From NCBI GenBank assembly GCA_016930955.1, contig JAFGFR010000324.1:1-13737 (forward strand): DNA of 13,737 nucleotides, given 5' to 3'. The notes under the pieces are model-generated. The model saw only the letters and a program-made list of their open reading frames with translations, had not been told where the DNA came from and ran no database searches. Positions 6,777-13,718 of the stretch are shown here, in pieces (positions within the stretch are counted from its first letter, which is position 1; each line of letters starts with the position of its first letter). This DNA is from Victivallales bacterium. Lineage in GTDB: Bacteria > Verrucomicrobiota > Lentisphaeria > Victivallales > JAADHT01. The translations under genes were made by a program, and so were the position numbers.

Positions 6777-7187
6777 TCACCGTGTTTCCGCCTGGGTCAC
6801 CAGCGAGATGCTGGATACCCCCGAATCCTTTACTGCCTTCATGAGGCTCATGACTTCCCTGTAGGGCCTGTTCCCGTCCGCGCGCACCATGACGTTAAGC
6901 CTGTCGTTGGCCTGATAGTAGGCTTTGAGGCGCACTGTCAAGCTCTGACCGTCGACGACCTGCTTCTCGAAGACTATATCGCCATCGCGGTTGAGGTTTA
7001 CTATTTTGTTGTCTGAATCCGGCAGGGCATCGGCGTTCAGCTCTGGAGGGGTGACGTTCAGCCCATACTCCAGCAGCGGGGCGGTGATCATGAAGATGAT
7101 CAGAAGCAAAAAGGTCAGGTCTATCAGCGGGGTCATGTTTATCTCCCCTATCGCCGTCAGCTGTGACCTCTGCTTCTGTCTGCTCAT
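6777..7187 (-). CDS. exbD: ExbD/TolR family biopolymer transport protein
   Basis: A 136-aa inner-membrane protein with one transmembrane helix after a short cytoplasmic tail: INMTPLIDLTFLLLIIFMIT (16-35). Asp23 is the conserved proton-pathway residue. The rest (about 45-136) is the periplasmic domain, ending with the typical strand-helix pattern VMVRADGNRPYREVMSLM. With ExbB it forms a proton-motive-force-driven motor that energises outer-membrane transport (TonB) or envelope maintenance (TolA). No tonB, tolA or tolB gene is visible here, so the ExbD versus TolR choice is open. It starts 4 bases after the exbB stop, indicating translational coupling. Confidence 0.93.
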   Translation of the reverse strand: MSRQKQRSQLTAIGEINMTPLIDLTFLLLIIFMITAPLLEYGLNVTPPELNADALPDSDNKIVNLNRDGDIVFEKQVVDGQSLTVRLKAYYQANDRLNVMVRADGNRPYREVMSLMKAVKDSGVSSISLVTQAETR

Positions 7188-7191
7188 CTGA

Positions 7192-7923
7192 TCAATCGTG
7201 CTGCTCGAGTTTAATCTTAGCCATGAACTCCTCGACGAAATTGTCCATGTACACCGTGAGCTGCCTTATTGTGTTCGCGAGGAGGTTATAGCCTATCAGC
7301 GACGGTATTGCCACAAGCAGCCCCACGACGGTGGTCAACAATGCACCGCTGACCCCCGGGGCGATGGCTGAGATGTCGGCCCTGCCGTGGCTGGCCATTC
7401 CGCAGAAGGCCATCATCACTCCCCACACCGTGCCGAGCAAGCCGAAGAAGGGACTTGCGCTGACTGCGGTAGCGAGAAGGCCCATCTTGTCCTCGATCTG
7501 AAGTATCTGATCCGCCACCGCGCGCTCGAGAGAGCTTCTCACCGTCTCTATCTCGGCAGTGGATATTTTCTTCACCGGATACCTGCCCGAGCCGTACTGG
7601 TCCGCATATTCCAAAGGAATCTCATGGAACTCGAGCAGATTCAATGCACCGTGCTCGTAAACCGCCGCTACAGGTCCGATGTTCTTGGAGGATCTTCTCA
7701 GCAGCCTCAGCGGGAACTTCTCCTCCCGGAACATCCTGATGAAGTCCAAAGAGGCCCGTTTTGCCCTGCGCAAGGACAGGGCCTTCTCCACCATGATTGT
7801 CCATGTCAGAATCGAGCCCAGGAAAAGCAGCCATACTATGAACTGCCCCACCAAGTCACTCTGGCGGTACGCCTGGATTGCCGCGCCGGCATTCGCTATT
7901 GCCACGCATTCAACAAATATCAT
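7192..7923 (-). CDS. exbB: ExbB/TolQ/MotA family proton channel protein
   Basis: A 243-aa inner-membrane protein with three transmembrane segments: about 27-45 (GQFIVWLLFLGSILTWTIM), 148-173 (the conserved SPFFGLLGTVWGVMMAF block) and 186-212 (IAPGVSGALLTTVVGLLVAIPS, the MotA/TolQ/ExbB signature). A long cytoplasmic loop (about 50-145) lies between the first two, with IEDKMGLLATAV leading into the second. It would form the proton-conducting core with ExbD. I place the start at the ATG 7923, preceded by GGAG at 6-base spacing; an in-frame ATG at 7953 would add 10 residues but has only a weak ribosome site. It is the first gene of the exbB-exbD-epimerase operon and divergent from nagB. Confidence 0.92.
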   Translation of the reverse strand: MIFVECVAIANAGAAIQAYRQSDLVGQFIVWLLFLGSILTWTIMVEKALSLRRAKRASLDFIRMFREEKFPLRLLRRSSKNIGPVAAVYEHGALNLLEFHEIPLEYADQYGSGRYPVKKISTAEIETVRSSLERAVADQILQIEDKMGLLATAVSASPFFGLLGTVWGVMMAFCGMASHGRADISAIAPGVSGALLTTVVGLLVAIPSLIGYNLLANTIRQLTVYMDNFVEEFMAKIKLEQHD

Positions 7924-8070
7924 TGCCCGCTCCAAGTAGTTGCCAACTAGCATGTCCGATGCGACAATCTATACTCCCACGGAGCAAAGTAAAGCATCGC
8001 CACACAAAAAACTCGGAATTTGAGTTATTCCGGGTTTCAAAAAGGCAAAGACGCTGTATATGTGATTGCG

Positions 8071-8148
8071 GGGCCGATTTCGAAACTCCGCGCGAACCGC
8101 GTTGGGCGCGCAGGCGCGGCAGACGGTGCGGCGATATGGCTGGTGCAT
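8071..8148 (+). repeat. repeat element, left arm and full core
   Basis: The copy begins GGGCCGATTTCGAAACTC and runs through GCGAACCGCGTTGGGC, GGCGCGGCAGACGGTGC and TGGCTGGTGCAT. By hand count 72 of 78 bases match the copy at 13641. No right arm is seen before the nagB start at 8198. It lies in the 274-base divergent spacer between exbB and nagB, the first part of which (7924-8070) has no promoter I would defend. The repeat frame reads GPISKLRANRVG and remains open until 8221-8223. Confidence 0.85.
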
Positions 8149-8197
8149 CACTTTGCGAGGGATAAAGGGGCAAACGAAAGCATACAAAGGAGAGGTC

Positions 8198-8932
8198 ATG
8201 CAGAAGCGGATTTTTTCAAGTAAGGATGAGTTGGGGAAATATGGGGCAGAGGCTGGAGCCAAGGCGATAAGAGCTGCGATAAGATCCAAGGGGGAGGCGC
8301 GGATAATAGTCGCCACCGGTGCAAGCCAGTTCGAGATGCTGGGGCATCTGGTCGAGGCGAAGGGGATAGAATGGCACAAGGTGACGGTATTTCACCTTGA
8401 CGAGTATGTAGGCATGGGGGTTGACCATCCTGCATCGTTCAGGCTTTATTTGTGGAGGCGTTTTGTCAGCAGACTTCCTTTCCCTTTGAAGGCGTTTCAC
8501 CCTGTGAATGGCGATGGAGACCCCGAGGCGGAATGCCGCCGGCTTTCCAAGCTGATCTCCCGATCGCCTGTGGATGTGTGTTTTGCCGGCATCGGTGAGA
8601 ACGGGCATCTTGCATTCAACGATCCTCCTGCCGATTTCCGTACCAGCCGGCCATATATTGTCGTGGACCTTGATGAAGCCTGCAGAAGACAGCAGTTCGG
8701 CGAGGGTTGGTTCAAGCGTATGGAAAATGTCCCATCGAGGGCGATAAGCATGTCGATAAAGCAGATAATGAAATCCGGCATGATCGTCTGCTCGGTGCCG
8801 GACAAACGCAAGGCAGAGGCAGTCAGGGACTGCCTGAAAGGGGCTGTTTCGCCGATTAACCCGGCAAGCATTTTGAGAAAACACCCAAGATGCATTCTGC
8901 TGTTGGACAAGGAGTCGGCGTCGATGTTGTGA
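8198..8932 (+). CDS. nagB: glucosamine-6-phosphate deaminase (NagB family)
   Basis: A 244-aa sugar isomerase/deaminase of the NagB/6-phosphogluconolactonase fold. It would convert glucosamine-6-phosphate to fructose-6-phosphate and ammonia. Motifs are VATGAS (38-43, phosphate loop), FHLDEYVGM (65-73, catalytic Asp68) and GIGENGHLAFNDP (131-143, catalytic His137), then the VPSRAISMSIKQIMKS block (178-193). Compared with E. coli NagB, the Asp before the catalytic His is Asn135 and the partner Glu is Asp142. It is slightly shorter than E. coli NagB (266 aa) and lacks its C-terminal extension. The ATG at 8198 has AAGGAG at 5-base spacing; the longer frame from 8066 would translate the repeat. Its stop is 10 bases before the nagA start. 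Confidence 0.85.
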   Translation: MQKRIFSSKDELGKYGAEAGAKAIRAAIRSKGEARIIVATGASQFEMLGHLVEAKGIEWHKVTVFHLDEYVGMGVDHPASFRLYLWRRFVSRLPFPLKAFHPVNGDGDPEAECRRLSKLISRSPVDVCFAGIGENGHLAFNDPPADFRTSRPYIVVDLDEACRRQQFGEGWFKRMENVPSRAISMSIKQIMKSGMIVCSVPDKRKAEAVRDCLKGAVSPINPASILRKHPRCILLLDKESASML

Positions 8933-8942
8933 GGAGGTGTCT

Positions 8943-9914
8943 GTGGGGATCCCCGGCTACATAGACCTTCAGGTCAACGGCTTGAAGGGGGTGGACTACA
9001 CGGGGGAGGATCTTAGCGTCGACTCGTTTGTCTTCAGCTGCGAACAGCTTAGGTCTAACGGCACCGTGGGGTTTCTGCCGACAGTAGTTACTTCCCCCCC
9101 TGAGCAGGCGGAGATGAATCTCAGGACAATGGTTTCGGCGATGAAATACCGCGAGGTGGCCGAGATGGTGGCCGGATTTCATCTTGAGGGCCCCTTCATC
9201 TCCGGCGAGGAAGGCGCGAGGGGTGTGCATCCTGCCGAGAGGGTCTTGGGCAGGGCTGATCTCGACTGGCTGTCCAGGATGCGAGAGGCTGGGGATGATA
9301 TGATAAAGCTGATAACTCTTGCGGCGGAGCTTCCCGGGGCGGAGGGTTTCATCAAAGCGGCAAGAGACTGCGGCATACTGGTCTCGCTCGGGCACCAGCT
9401 TGCCGATGGAGTTCATATAGGGCGAGCGGTGAAGGCCGGAGCCGTGGCGCTGACTCATCTCGGCAACGGGCTCCCGAGCTTTATCCACCGATTCAACAAC
9501 CCCCTCTGGCCTTCGCTCGCAGATGACAGTCTTATGGCGATGTTCATCCCCGATGGCCATCACATCCCCCCCGATCTGATAAAGGTCATCTTGAGGGTCA
9601 AGGGGATTGAGAATCTGACTGCGGTAAGCGATGCCTCGACGCTCGCGCTGATGCCGCCGGGGGACTACGAGGCGTTCGGAAGGCAAGTCAAGGTGGACGG
9701 CAACGGGAAAATATCCGATCCCAACACTGGATATCTCGCAGGGTCATGGTCGACTCTCGGGCAATGTGTCGACTATCTGAGGACGCTGGAATTCCTCGAC
9801 GAAGCCATGATCGAGCATTTGGTGTTCTTCAATCCCCTCGAGTTCCTGAAACGCGGAAAGATAAAGTCAAAACTACCCTTTTATACTCTTTTTGCGGATA
9901 CCACGGGGTCGTGA
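8943..9914 (+). CDS. nagA: shortened N-acetylglucosamine-6-phosphate deacetylase (NagA-like)
   Basis: A 323-aa amidohydrolase, with the barrel motifs of NagA: PGYIDLQVNG (4-13, the family's variant of HxH), GFHLEGPFIS (78-87, metal-ligand Glu82), SLGHQLAD (148-155, His151), THLGNGLP (171-178, His172), DGHH (204-207) and TAVSDAS (226-232, catalytic Asp230). It should remove acetate from GlcNAc-6-phosphate and feed NagB. The protein starts directly at the barrel and ends soon after FNPLEFLKRGKI, so both segments of the small beta-sandwich domain of the usual 380-residue enzyme are missing. The final residues (about 308-323) overlap a degenerate repeat. The GTG at 8943 is chosen because GGAGG precedes it by 5 bases; a GTG at 8937 would overlap that site. 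Confidence 0.82.
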   Translation: MGIPGYIDLQVNGLKGVDYTGEDLSVDSFVFSCEQLRSNGTVGFLPTVVTSPPEQAEMNLRTMVSAMKYREVAEMVAGFHLEGPFISGEEGARGVHPAERVLGRADLDWLSRMREAGDDMIKLITLAAELPGAEGFIKAARDCGILVSLGHQLADGVHIGRAVKAGAVALTHLGNGLPSFIHRFNNPLWPSLADDSLMAMFIPDGHHIPPDLIKVILRVKGIENLTAVSDASTLALMPPGDYEAFGRQVKVDGNGKISDPNTGYLAGSWSTLGQCVDYLRTLEFLDEAMIEHLVFFNPLEFLKRGKIKSKLPFYTLFADTTGS

Positions 9915-9923
9915 AATTGGCTC
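9858..9923 (+). repeat. degenerate repeat copy overlapping the nagA 3' end
   Basis: The right arm is clear: GTGAAATTGGCTC at 9911-9923, with the nagA stop TGA (9912-9914) inside it. The left arm is inferred from 9858-9874, which matches GAGCCAATTTCAAAACT at 12 of 17 positions including the run TCAAAACT, followed by ACCC as ATCC follows in the 5672 copy. The interior (about 36 bases) is AT-rich and unlike the core. The right arm alone is secure; the full element is plausible. Confidence 0.5.
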
Positions 9924-9946
9924 AATATTCAAATTTTGGGAGAGTT

Positions 9947-11077
9947 GTGGAAGGCAGGATACTCTTTATTCATCATTCCTCTGCGATGGGGGGTGCCGAG
10001 AGGTCTTTGTTTGATCTTGTGTCGTGTTTTTCTGACAAGTCGGGACTGGCGTGTGTCGTTCCTCCGGGGCCGCTGGCGGACATGCTTGCCGGGCTGGGGG
10101 TGAGGGTTCACGAGCTTCCATTGCGGTCGCTCAGGCGAGTGGATGTTTTCACTACCGCGTTGCCGTTGCTGTTTTATGCCACCTGCGGCCTGAGCAGGAT
10201 TATCCGGGAGGAGCATGCGGTTCTCGTGCATGCCAACAGTTTTACCGGCGCCGTGTTCGCCGCTCCCGCCGCAAGGCTCTGCAGAATTGCTTTCTCTTGG
10301 CATGAGAGAGACCTTGCCCGGCACGGTCTCCTGGCTCCAATGATTGCAAGATTTGCAACTTTTGTGGCATGCATATCAGATGCTGTGCGGGAAAATCTCT
10401 GTTCTCAGCTTCCCGGGAGGCTGCATTCGAGGATACGTCTGGTCCACAATGGGATAGACTTCGGGAAATACTCTTCCATTTCCGGGAGGCCAAGGTGTTT
10501 TCAAGGGGTGCCAGAGAAAAGAAGAGTTGTGCTTATGGCATCGCAGTTCGTCAGATGGAAGGGTCTGCTGGACTTCGTGGATATTGCGGCACAGGTGAAG
10601 ACCAGGATGCCTGATACTTTTTTTGTCATTGCCGGCGATACTGGTCATGCCGGCCAGCAGAAGCATGTGCTTGAAGTCAGGAGCAAGATTGCCGCCGCCG
10701 GGTTGGAGAACGATTTTCTGCTTGCGGGGCATGTCGACGACATGGCATCACTGCTAGGTTGGGCGGACTGCCTGACAATGCTGTCGCGGAATGAGCCTTT
10801 CGGGAGGGTTATGCTGGAGGCCATGGCGGCCGGGACACCCGTTGTCGCATACGACTGCGGCGCGGCAGGTGAGATTCTCGAGAACGCTGTGTCGGGTATG
10901 CTCGTGGAACCAGGGAACACCGTTCAGGCAGCCGAACAGGTATGCGCACTGCTCGAGAACTCGATACTCAGAGATGAAATTGCCGAGAACGCGAGTTCGC
11001 GAGTCTCGCAGAAATTCAGCATTGAAAGAGTCTATGCGGAATTCACAAACATATTGAAGGAGTTCGGCTTCCAGTAG
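9947..11077 (+). CDS. glycosyltransferase family 4 (GT-B fold)
   Basis: A 376-aa retaining GT-B glycosyltransferase. The N-terminal half has the acceptor-side loop HSSAMGGAERSL (10-21), SWHERD (117-122) and ACISDAVREN (141-150). The link is RLVHNGIDFGKY (164-175). The C-terminal half shows LMASQFVRWKGLLDF (196-210), FVIAGD, and the nucleotide-sugar-binding E-x7-E pair in EPFGRVMLEAMAAGTPVV (Glu283 and Glu291). It probably adds a sugar to a cell-surface glycan from an NDP-sugar donor in the cytoplasm. The GTG at 9947 has GGGAG just upstream; a GTG at 9911 would overlap the nagA stop and begin inside the repeat but has no ribosome site. The gap after nagA is only 32 bases, so it is likely co-transcribed with nagBA. 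Confidence 0.88.
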   Translation: MEGRILFIHHSSAMGGAERSLFDLVSCFSDKSGLACVVPPGPLADMLAGLGVRVHELPLRSLRRVDVFTTALPLLFYATCGLSRIIREEHAVLVHANSFTGAVFAAPAARLCRIAFSWHERDLARHGLLAPMIARFATFVACISDAVRENLCSQLPGRLHSRIRLVHNGIDFGKYSSISGRPRCFQGVPEKRRVVLMASQFVRWKGLLDFVDIAAQVKTRMPDTFFVIAGDTGHAGQQKHVLEVRSKIAAAGLENDFLLAGHVDDMASLLGWADCLTMLSRNEPFGRVMLEAMAAGTPVVAYDCGAAGEILENAVSGMLVEPGNTVQAAEQVCALLENSILRDEIAENASSRVSQKFSIERVYAEFTNILKEFGFQ

Positions 11078-11211
11078 GAGCCAATTTCAAATTCGAGGCT
11101 ATTTCTTCTTGCAGGATCAAGATGTCTGAAAGCCTGCACCAGCCATTTCGCAGCAGCGTCTGCCGTGCCTGTGCTCCCGACGCGGTTTGCGCGGAGTTTT
11201 GAAGCCGGCTC
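11078..11211 (-). repeat. palindromic repeat element, longest complete copy (134 bp)
   Basis: It begins GAGCCAATTTCAAATTC directly after the glycosyltransferase stop (11075-11077) and ends GGAGTTTTGAAGCCGGCTC. The core lies on the minus strand; 67 of 78 bases match the 13641 copy by hand count. Read on the minus strand, the element is open from arm to arm (EPASKLRANRVGSTG...LEFEIGS). Beyond it, 11212-11408 holds only a palindrome AACTCGAGTT and a possible promoter. The position suggests it could end transcription of the nagB-nagA-glycosyltransferase unit. Confidence 0.88.
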
Positions 11212-11271
11212 CAAGAAGGATACCTGAACTTCTGCATCGATGGGGTGTACCCAACAATAAAACAACTCGAG

Positions 11272-11299
11272 TTGCATTTGCAGAAACAAGAATTATAGT
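11272..11299 (+). promoter_or_regulatory. weak promoter candidate for the secreted protein gene
   Basis: TTGCAT (11272-11277) and TATAGT (11294-11299) are 16 bases apart. The -10 matches five of six positions, the -35 only three. A transcript from here would have a leader of about 100 bases before the ATG at 11409. It is the best match in the spacer following the 11078 repeat but could be chance. Confidence 0.22.
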
Positions 11300-11408
11300 A
11301 TCCCGGCGTCGGGGCACTGTGGCACATGTTCAGTCAACCACTTCGGTGAGGTTGCTGGACACATAGTACTCTGAAATGAGTGATATTCTTGAGTTAAGGA
11401 GAAATGAG

Positions 11409-12377
11409 ATGTCAGATCCAATTGTGAAACTCCGTGTGAACCGCATTGTAAGTGCAGGCGCGGCAGCATCGCGAATAACGATGGTACTTGTGTTGTCGGT
11501 ATGGTATTCCGTTGTACATGCCAATGATCCAGTGCCTATTTCCAGAGATCCGCGCGATCTGATCAGCGCCGACGCAAAAATGATCACAATGGTGTGCTAC
11601 CCGAAAGCGCTTCTCGAAACAAAAATGGGTAGAGCTTTAGAGAAACGTAATCCTCAAGTTCCCGAAGCTAAAAAAGAAGATATTGGCTCACGTGGAAGTG
11701 CTCGTTGCATCATTTATTTGCTCGACGATACTTACGTGCATGTCGAATATGGCCCTCTTGATTACACGGATATACTCAAGTATTGGAACGACAACTTGAA
11801 GGACCACGCTGTCAGCACCCACAGAGGACATGAAATCCATTCGGGCATCAGTCAAATCGATTCAGCGAAATTAAGTGGCACATTCTCCCACAAGACCCTT
11901 CTTTCCAAAGATATGTTTGTCGCCAGCGGGACGATCGAGGGCATCAAAAAGGCGATTGATGTAATTGAGGGCGACGCTCCCTCTCAGAAGGTAAGCCCTG
12001 GACTCCCCGGGCTGGACATGCTCGAGGGCGCCTATCCACAATTTTTTAATTCCGATTTCTCCAACGGCCAATTCATGGGGTTTTCAATTCCGGAGGAGCT
12101 TTTAAAAGATATCAAGAAGTCATCGAGCTTCATTGGCATTACAAAGGACGGCAATTATTGTCGACGACTTGTCGTTTCTGCTGGAAGCGAGGGCACCATT
12201 TCCGCATTGAAGGAACTTTTTGATTCCGGCAAGGCATTGCCCCCCGTGCCGGACACCCCGGAAAATAGATTCGAAGTGGAAATGCGAAAAATTTCCACTT
12301 CCACAGACGGGAAGACTTTGACAATCCATTCTGAAGTCACTGCCGAAGAGTATGATAAACTTATGGAGAAAAAATAG
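11409..12377 (+). CDS. secreted protein of unknown function with repeat-derived N-terminus
   Basis: A 322-aa protein starting at ATG 11409, which has AAGGAG (11396-11401) at 7-base spacing; an earlier in-frame ATG at 11376 lacks one. Residues 1-24 are basic (KLRVNR), 25-36 are hydrophobic (MVLVLSVWYSVV) and VHA precedes a likely signal peptidase cleavage at 38/39. The mature part is soluble, rich in Lys, Asp and Ser, with alternating strands and helices. A repeated theme of Lys-rich helix after a strand (FVASGTIEGIKKAIDVIEG; LVVSAGSEGTISALKELFDSG) suggests two related alpha/beta halves. I do not recognise a family. Codons 3-19 match the dispersed repeat in its usual open frame. Composition is more AT-rich than the neighbouring glycosyltransferases. 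It stands alone between two glycosyltransferase genes. Confidence 0.8.
   Translation: MSDPIVKLRVNRIVSAGAAASRITMVLVLSVWYSVVHANDPVPISRDPRDLISADAKMITMVCYPKALLETKMGRALEKRNPQVPEAKKEDIGSRGSARCIIYLLDDTYVHVEYGPLDYTDILKYWNDNLKDHAVSTHRGHEIHSGISQIDSAKLSGTFSHKTLLSKDMFVASGTIEGIKKAIDVIEGDAPSQKVSPGLPGLDMLEGAYPQFFNSDFSNGQFMGFSIPEELLKDIKKSSSFIGITKDGNYCRRLVVSAGSEGTISALKELFDSGKALPPVPDTPENRFEVEMRKISTSTDGKTLTIHSEVTAEEYDKLMEKK
11415..11465 (+). repeat. diverged repeat copy inside coding sequence
   Basis: Starting at GATCCAATT, 41 of 51 bases match the copy at 13641 by hand count, with exact runs AAACTCCG, GTGAACCGC and GCAGGCGCGGCA. Weaker similarity continues to about 11488 (CGAATAACGATGGTA against CGAAATGGCTGGTG). 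The whole match is inside the gene at 11409 and in the same frame that is open in the other copies: DPIVKLRVNRIVSAGAA against EPIPKLRVNRVGSAGAA. Confidence 0.8.
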
Positions 12378-12434
12378 ATATCGGCCACGTCTGGTACCCG
12401 AACATCAAATGAAAAGCAACCGTGAGCCGGCACA

Positions 12435-13553
12435 ATGAAAATAGCCTACAACGCCATTTTGCTGGGGGGGTACTTCTCAGGGGTGGAGGTGACGGTCTCC
12501 CGTCTGGGGGAGCTGCTTGCGCATGAATTCGCGCATGACCTGCATGTGTTCATGAATTCCCAATATTCCGACAGGGGAGGCTTTGCCAACGCGGAGGTTT
12601 GTCTGGTGGGGTTGCCCATGAACTCGCGTCTGTCGCGGATATTCTGGGAGCATTTTGTGATGCCCTGCAGGGTAAGGAAGTTGAAATGTGACCTGCTGCA
12701 CTGCCCGGGCTACATTGCGCCGGTCAGCCAGCCGTGCCCGACGGTGCTTACAGTGCACGATGTGATAGCGCTGAAGCGCCCGGATTTATGCAAGATCAGC
12801 AACCAGCTTTACTACAAGCTGATGCTCGGGCGCAGCATCGCTGCGGCGAGACAGGTAGTAGTCCCCGGGGAAAACGTCAAGAACGACATAGTCCGCATTT
12901 TCGGCACGTCGCCGGAGAAGATAAATGTAATACCTTTCGCGGCATCCGAGGTTTTTTCCCCGGTGGTCGAGCAGGACATACTAGAACAGGTGCGCATCAA
13001 ATACAGATTGCCCCATAAATTCATCTTGTTCCTTGCCAACCACGAGCCCAAGAAGAACATCGCTGGAGTCATCAGGACATTTGCTGAGTTCAGGAAGGAG
13101 CACAAGGACTATAAACTCGTCCTTGCCGGGCGTGCTGCATGGGGCACCAAGGAGGCGAGCAAGCTGTCGTACAAGCTGGCGATCGAAAGGGACATAATCT
13201 GGCCCGGCTTCATCCCCATAGCGGATCTTCTGGCGGTCTATTCTCTTGCCGATGTCTTTTTGTTCCCATCGTTCGAGGAGGGCTTCGGCATCCCGCTTTT
13301 GGAGGCGATGGCCTGCGGCCTGCCGGTTGTATGCTCCGACTGCGAGGGCCTGAAGGAGACATCCGCCGGCGCCGCGGTATGTGTACCCGCGGACAGCCAC
13401 GTGCTCATGGCCGAGAAGATGTCGGCGCTGATAACCGACAAAAAGCTTCGCGAAAAGTATGTCAACAAGGGTTTTGCCAGAGCCCGCGAGCTGACCTGGG
13501 AGAAGACCCTCAAGGCCACGGTCGAGGTTTACCACAAGGCTCTTGGAGGCTGA
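12435..13553 (+). CDS. glycosyltransferase family 4 (GT-B fold)
   Basis: A 372-aa GT4-type enzyme. N-terminal half: MKIAYNAILLGGYFSGVE (1-18), with the acceptor-side glycine loop; CDLLHCPGYIAP (85-96); and the mannosyltransferase-like PTVLTVHDVIALKRPD (102-117). C-terminal half: FILFLANHEPKKNI (196-209), YKLVLAGRAAWG (226-237), WPGFIPIADLLAVYSLADVF and SFEEGFGIPLLEAMACGLPV (279-298) with the donor-binding E-x7-E pair Glu282/Glu290. It resembles mannosyl- or rhamnosyl-type transferases of polysaccharide assembly; donor and acceptor are not readable. The Shine-Dalgarno is weak. It starts 57 bases after the secreted-protein stop with no terminator between, so the two may be co-transcribed. Confidence 0.88.
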   Translation: MKIAYNAILLGGYFSGVEVTVSRLGELLAHEFAHDLHVFMNSQYSDRGGFANAEVCLVGLPMNSRLSRIFWEHFVMPCRVRKLKCDLLHCPGYIAPVSQPCPTVLTVHDVIALKRPDLCKISNQLYYKLMLGRSIAAARQVVVPGENVKNDIVRIFGTSPEKINVIPFAASEVFSPVVEQDILEQVRIKYRLPHKFILFLANHEPKKNIAGVIRTFAEFRKEHKDYKLVLAGRAAWGTKEASKLSYKLAIERDIIWPGFIPIADLLAVYSLADVFLFPSFEEGFGIPLLEAMACGLPVVCSDCEGLKETSAGAAVCVPADSHVLMAEKMSALITDKKLREKYVNKGFARARELTWEKTLKATVEVYHKALGG

Positions 13554-13640
13554 CTCCGGTTCCCCGTCGAGCTGTCAGCACTGGTGAGTTTTTATGACGT
13601 GTGTTTTGCAGCCTTCTGGCGGGTCATTTTTATGTATGTA

Positions 13641-13718
13641 GAGCCGATTCCAAAACTCCGCGTGAACCGCGTTGGGAGCGCAGGCGCGGCAGACGGTGCG
13701 GCGAAATGGCTGGTGCAT
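13641..13718 (+). repeat. repeat element, left arm and full core (reference copy)
   Basis: This copy is the cleanest core: GAGCCGATTCCAAAACTC, GTGAACCGCGTTGGGAGCGC, AGGCGCGGCAGACGGTGC, then GAAATGGCTGGTGCAT. It shares the flank GTAGAGCCGATT with the 428 copy. Any right arm would lie beyond the window edge. The repeat frame reads EPIPKLRVNRVGSAGAADG and is open to 13737. The remaining sequence 13554-13640 shows nothing I can identify. Confidence 0.88.

Noticed and set aside
8066..8197. 44-codon N-terminal extension of nagB through the repeat
   Set aside because: NagB family similarity starts near 8198 and the strong AAGGAG is placed for that ATG. The extension would also use a different repeat frame from that in the 11409 gene.
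8856..9686. 276-codon minus-strand open frame over nagB and nagA
   Set aside because: It is a shadow of the NagA barrel, whose metal-site motifs are all in the plus-strand frame.
9746..9946. N-terminal extension of the first glycosyltransferase overlapping nagA
   Set aside because: It would overlap nagA by 169 bases in another frame; the GT-B fold starts right after the GTG at 9947.
12981..13535. 184-codon minus-strand open frame inside the second glycosyltransferase
   Set aside because: It is antisense to the donor-binding half of a clear GT4 enzyme and has no motif of its own.
255..13718. CRISPR array interpretation of the recurring repeat
   Set aside because: The copies are kilobases apart, vary in length and orientation, and no cas gene is present.
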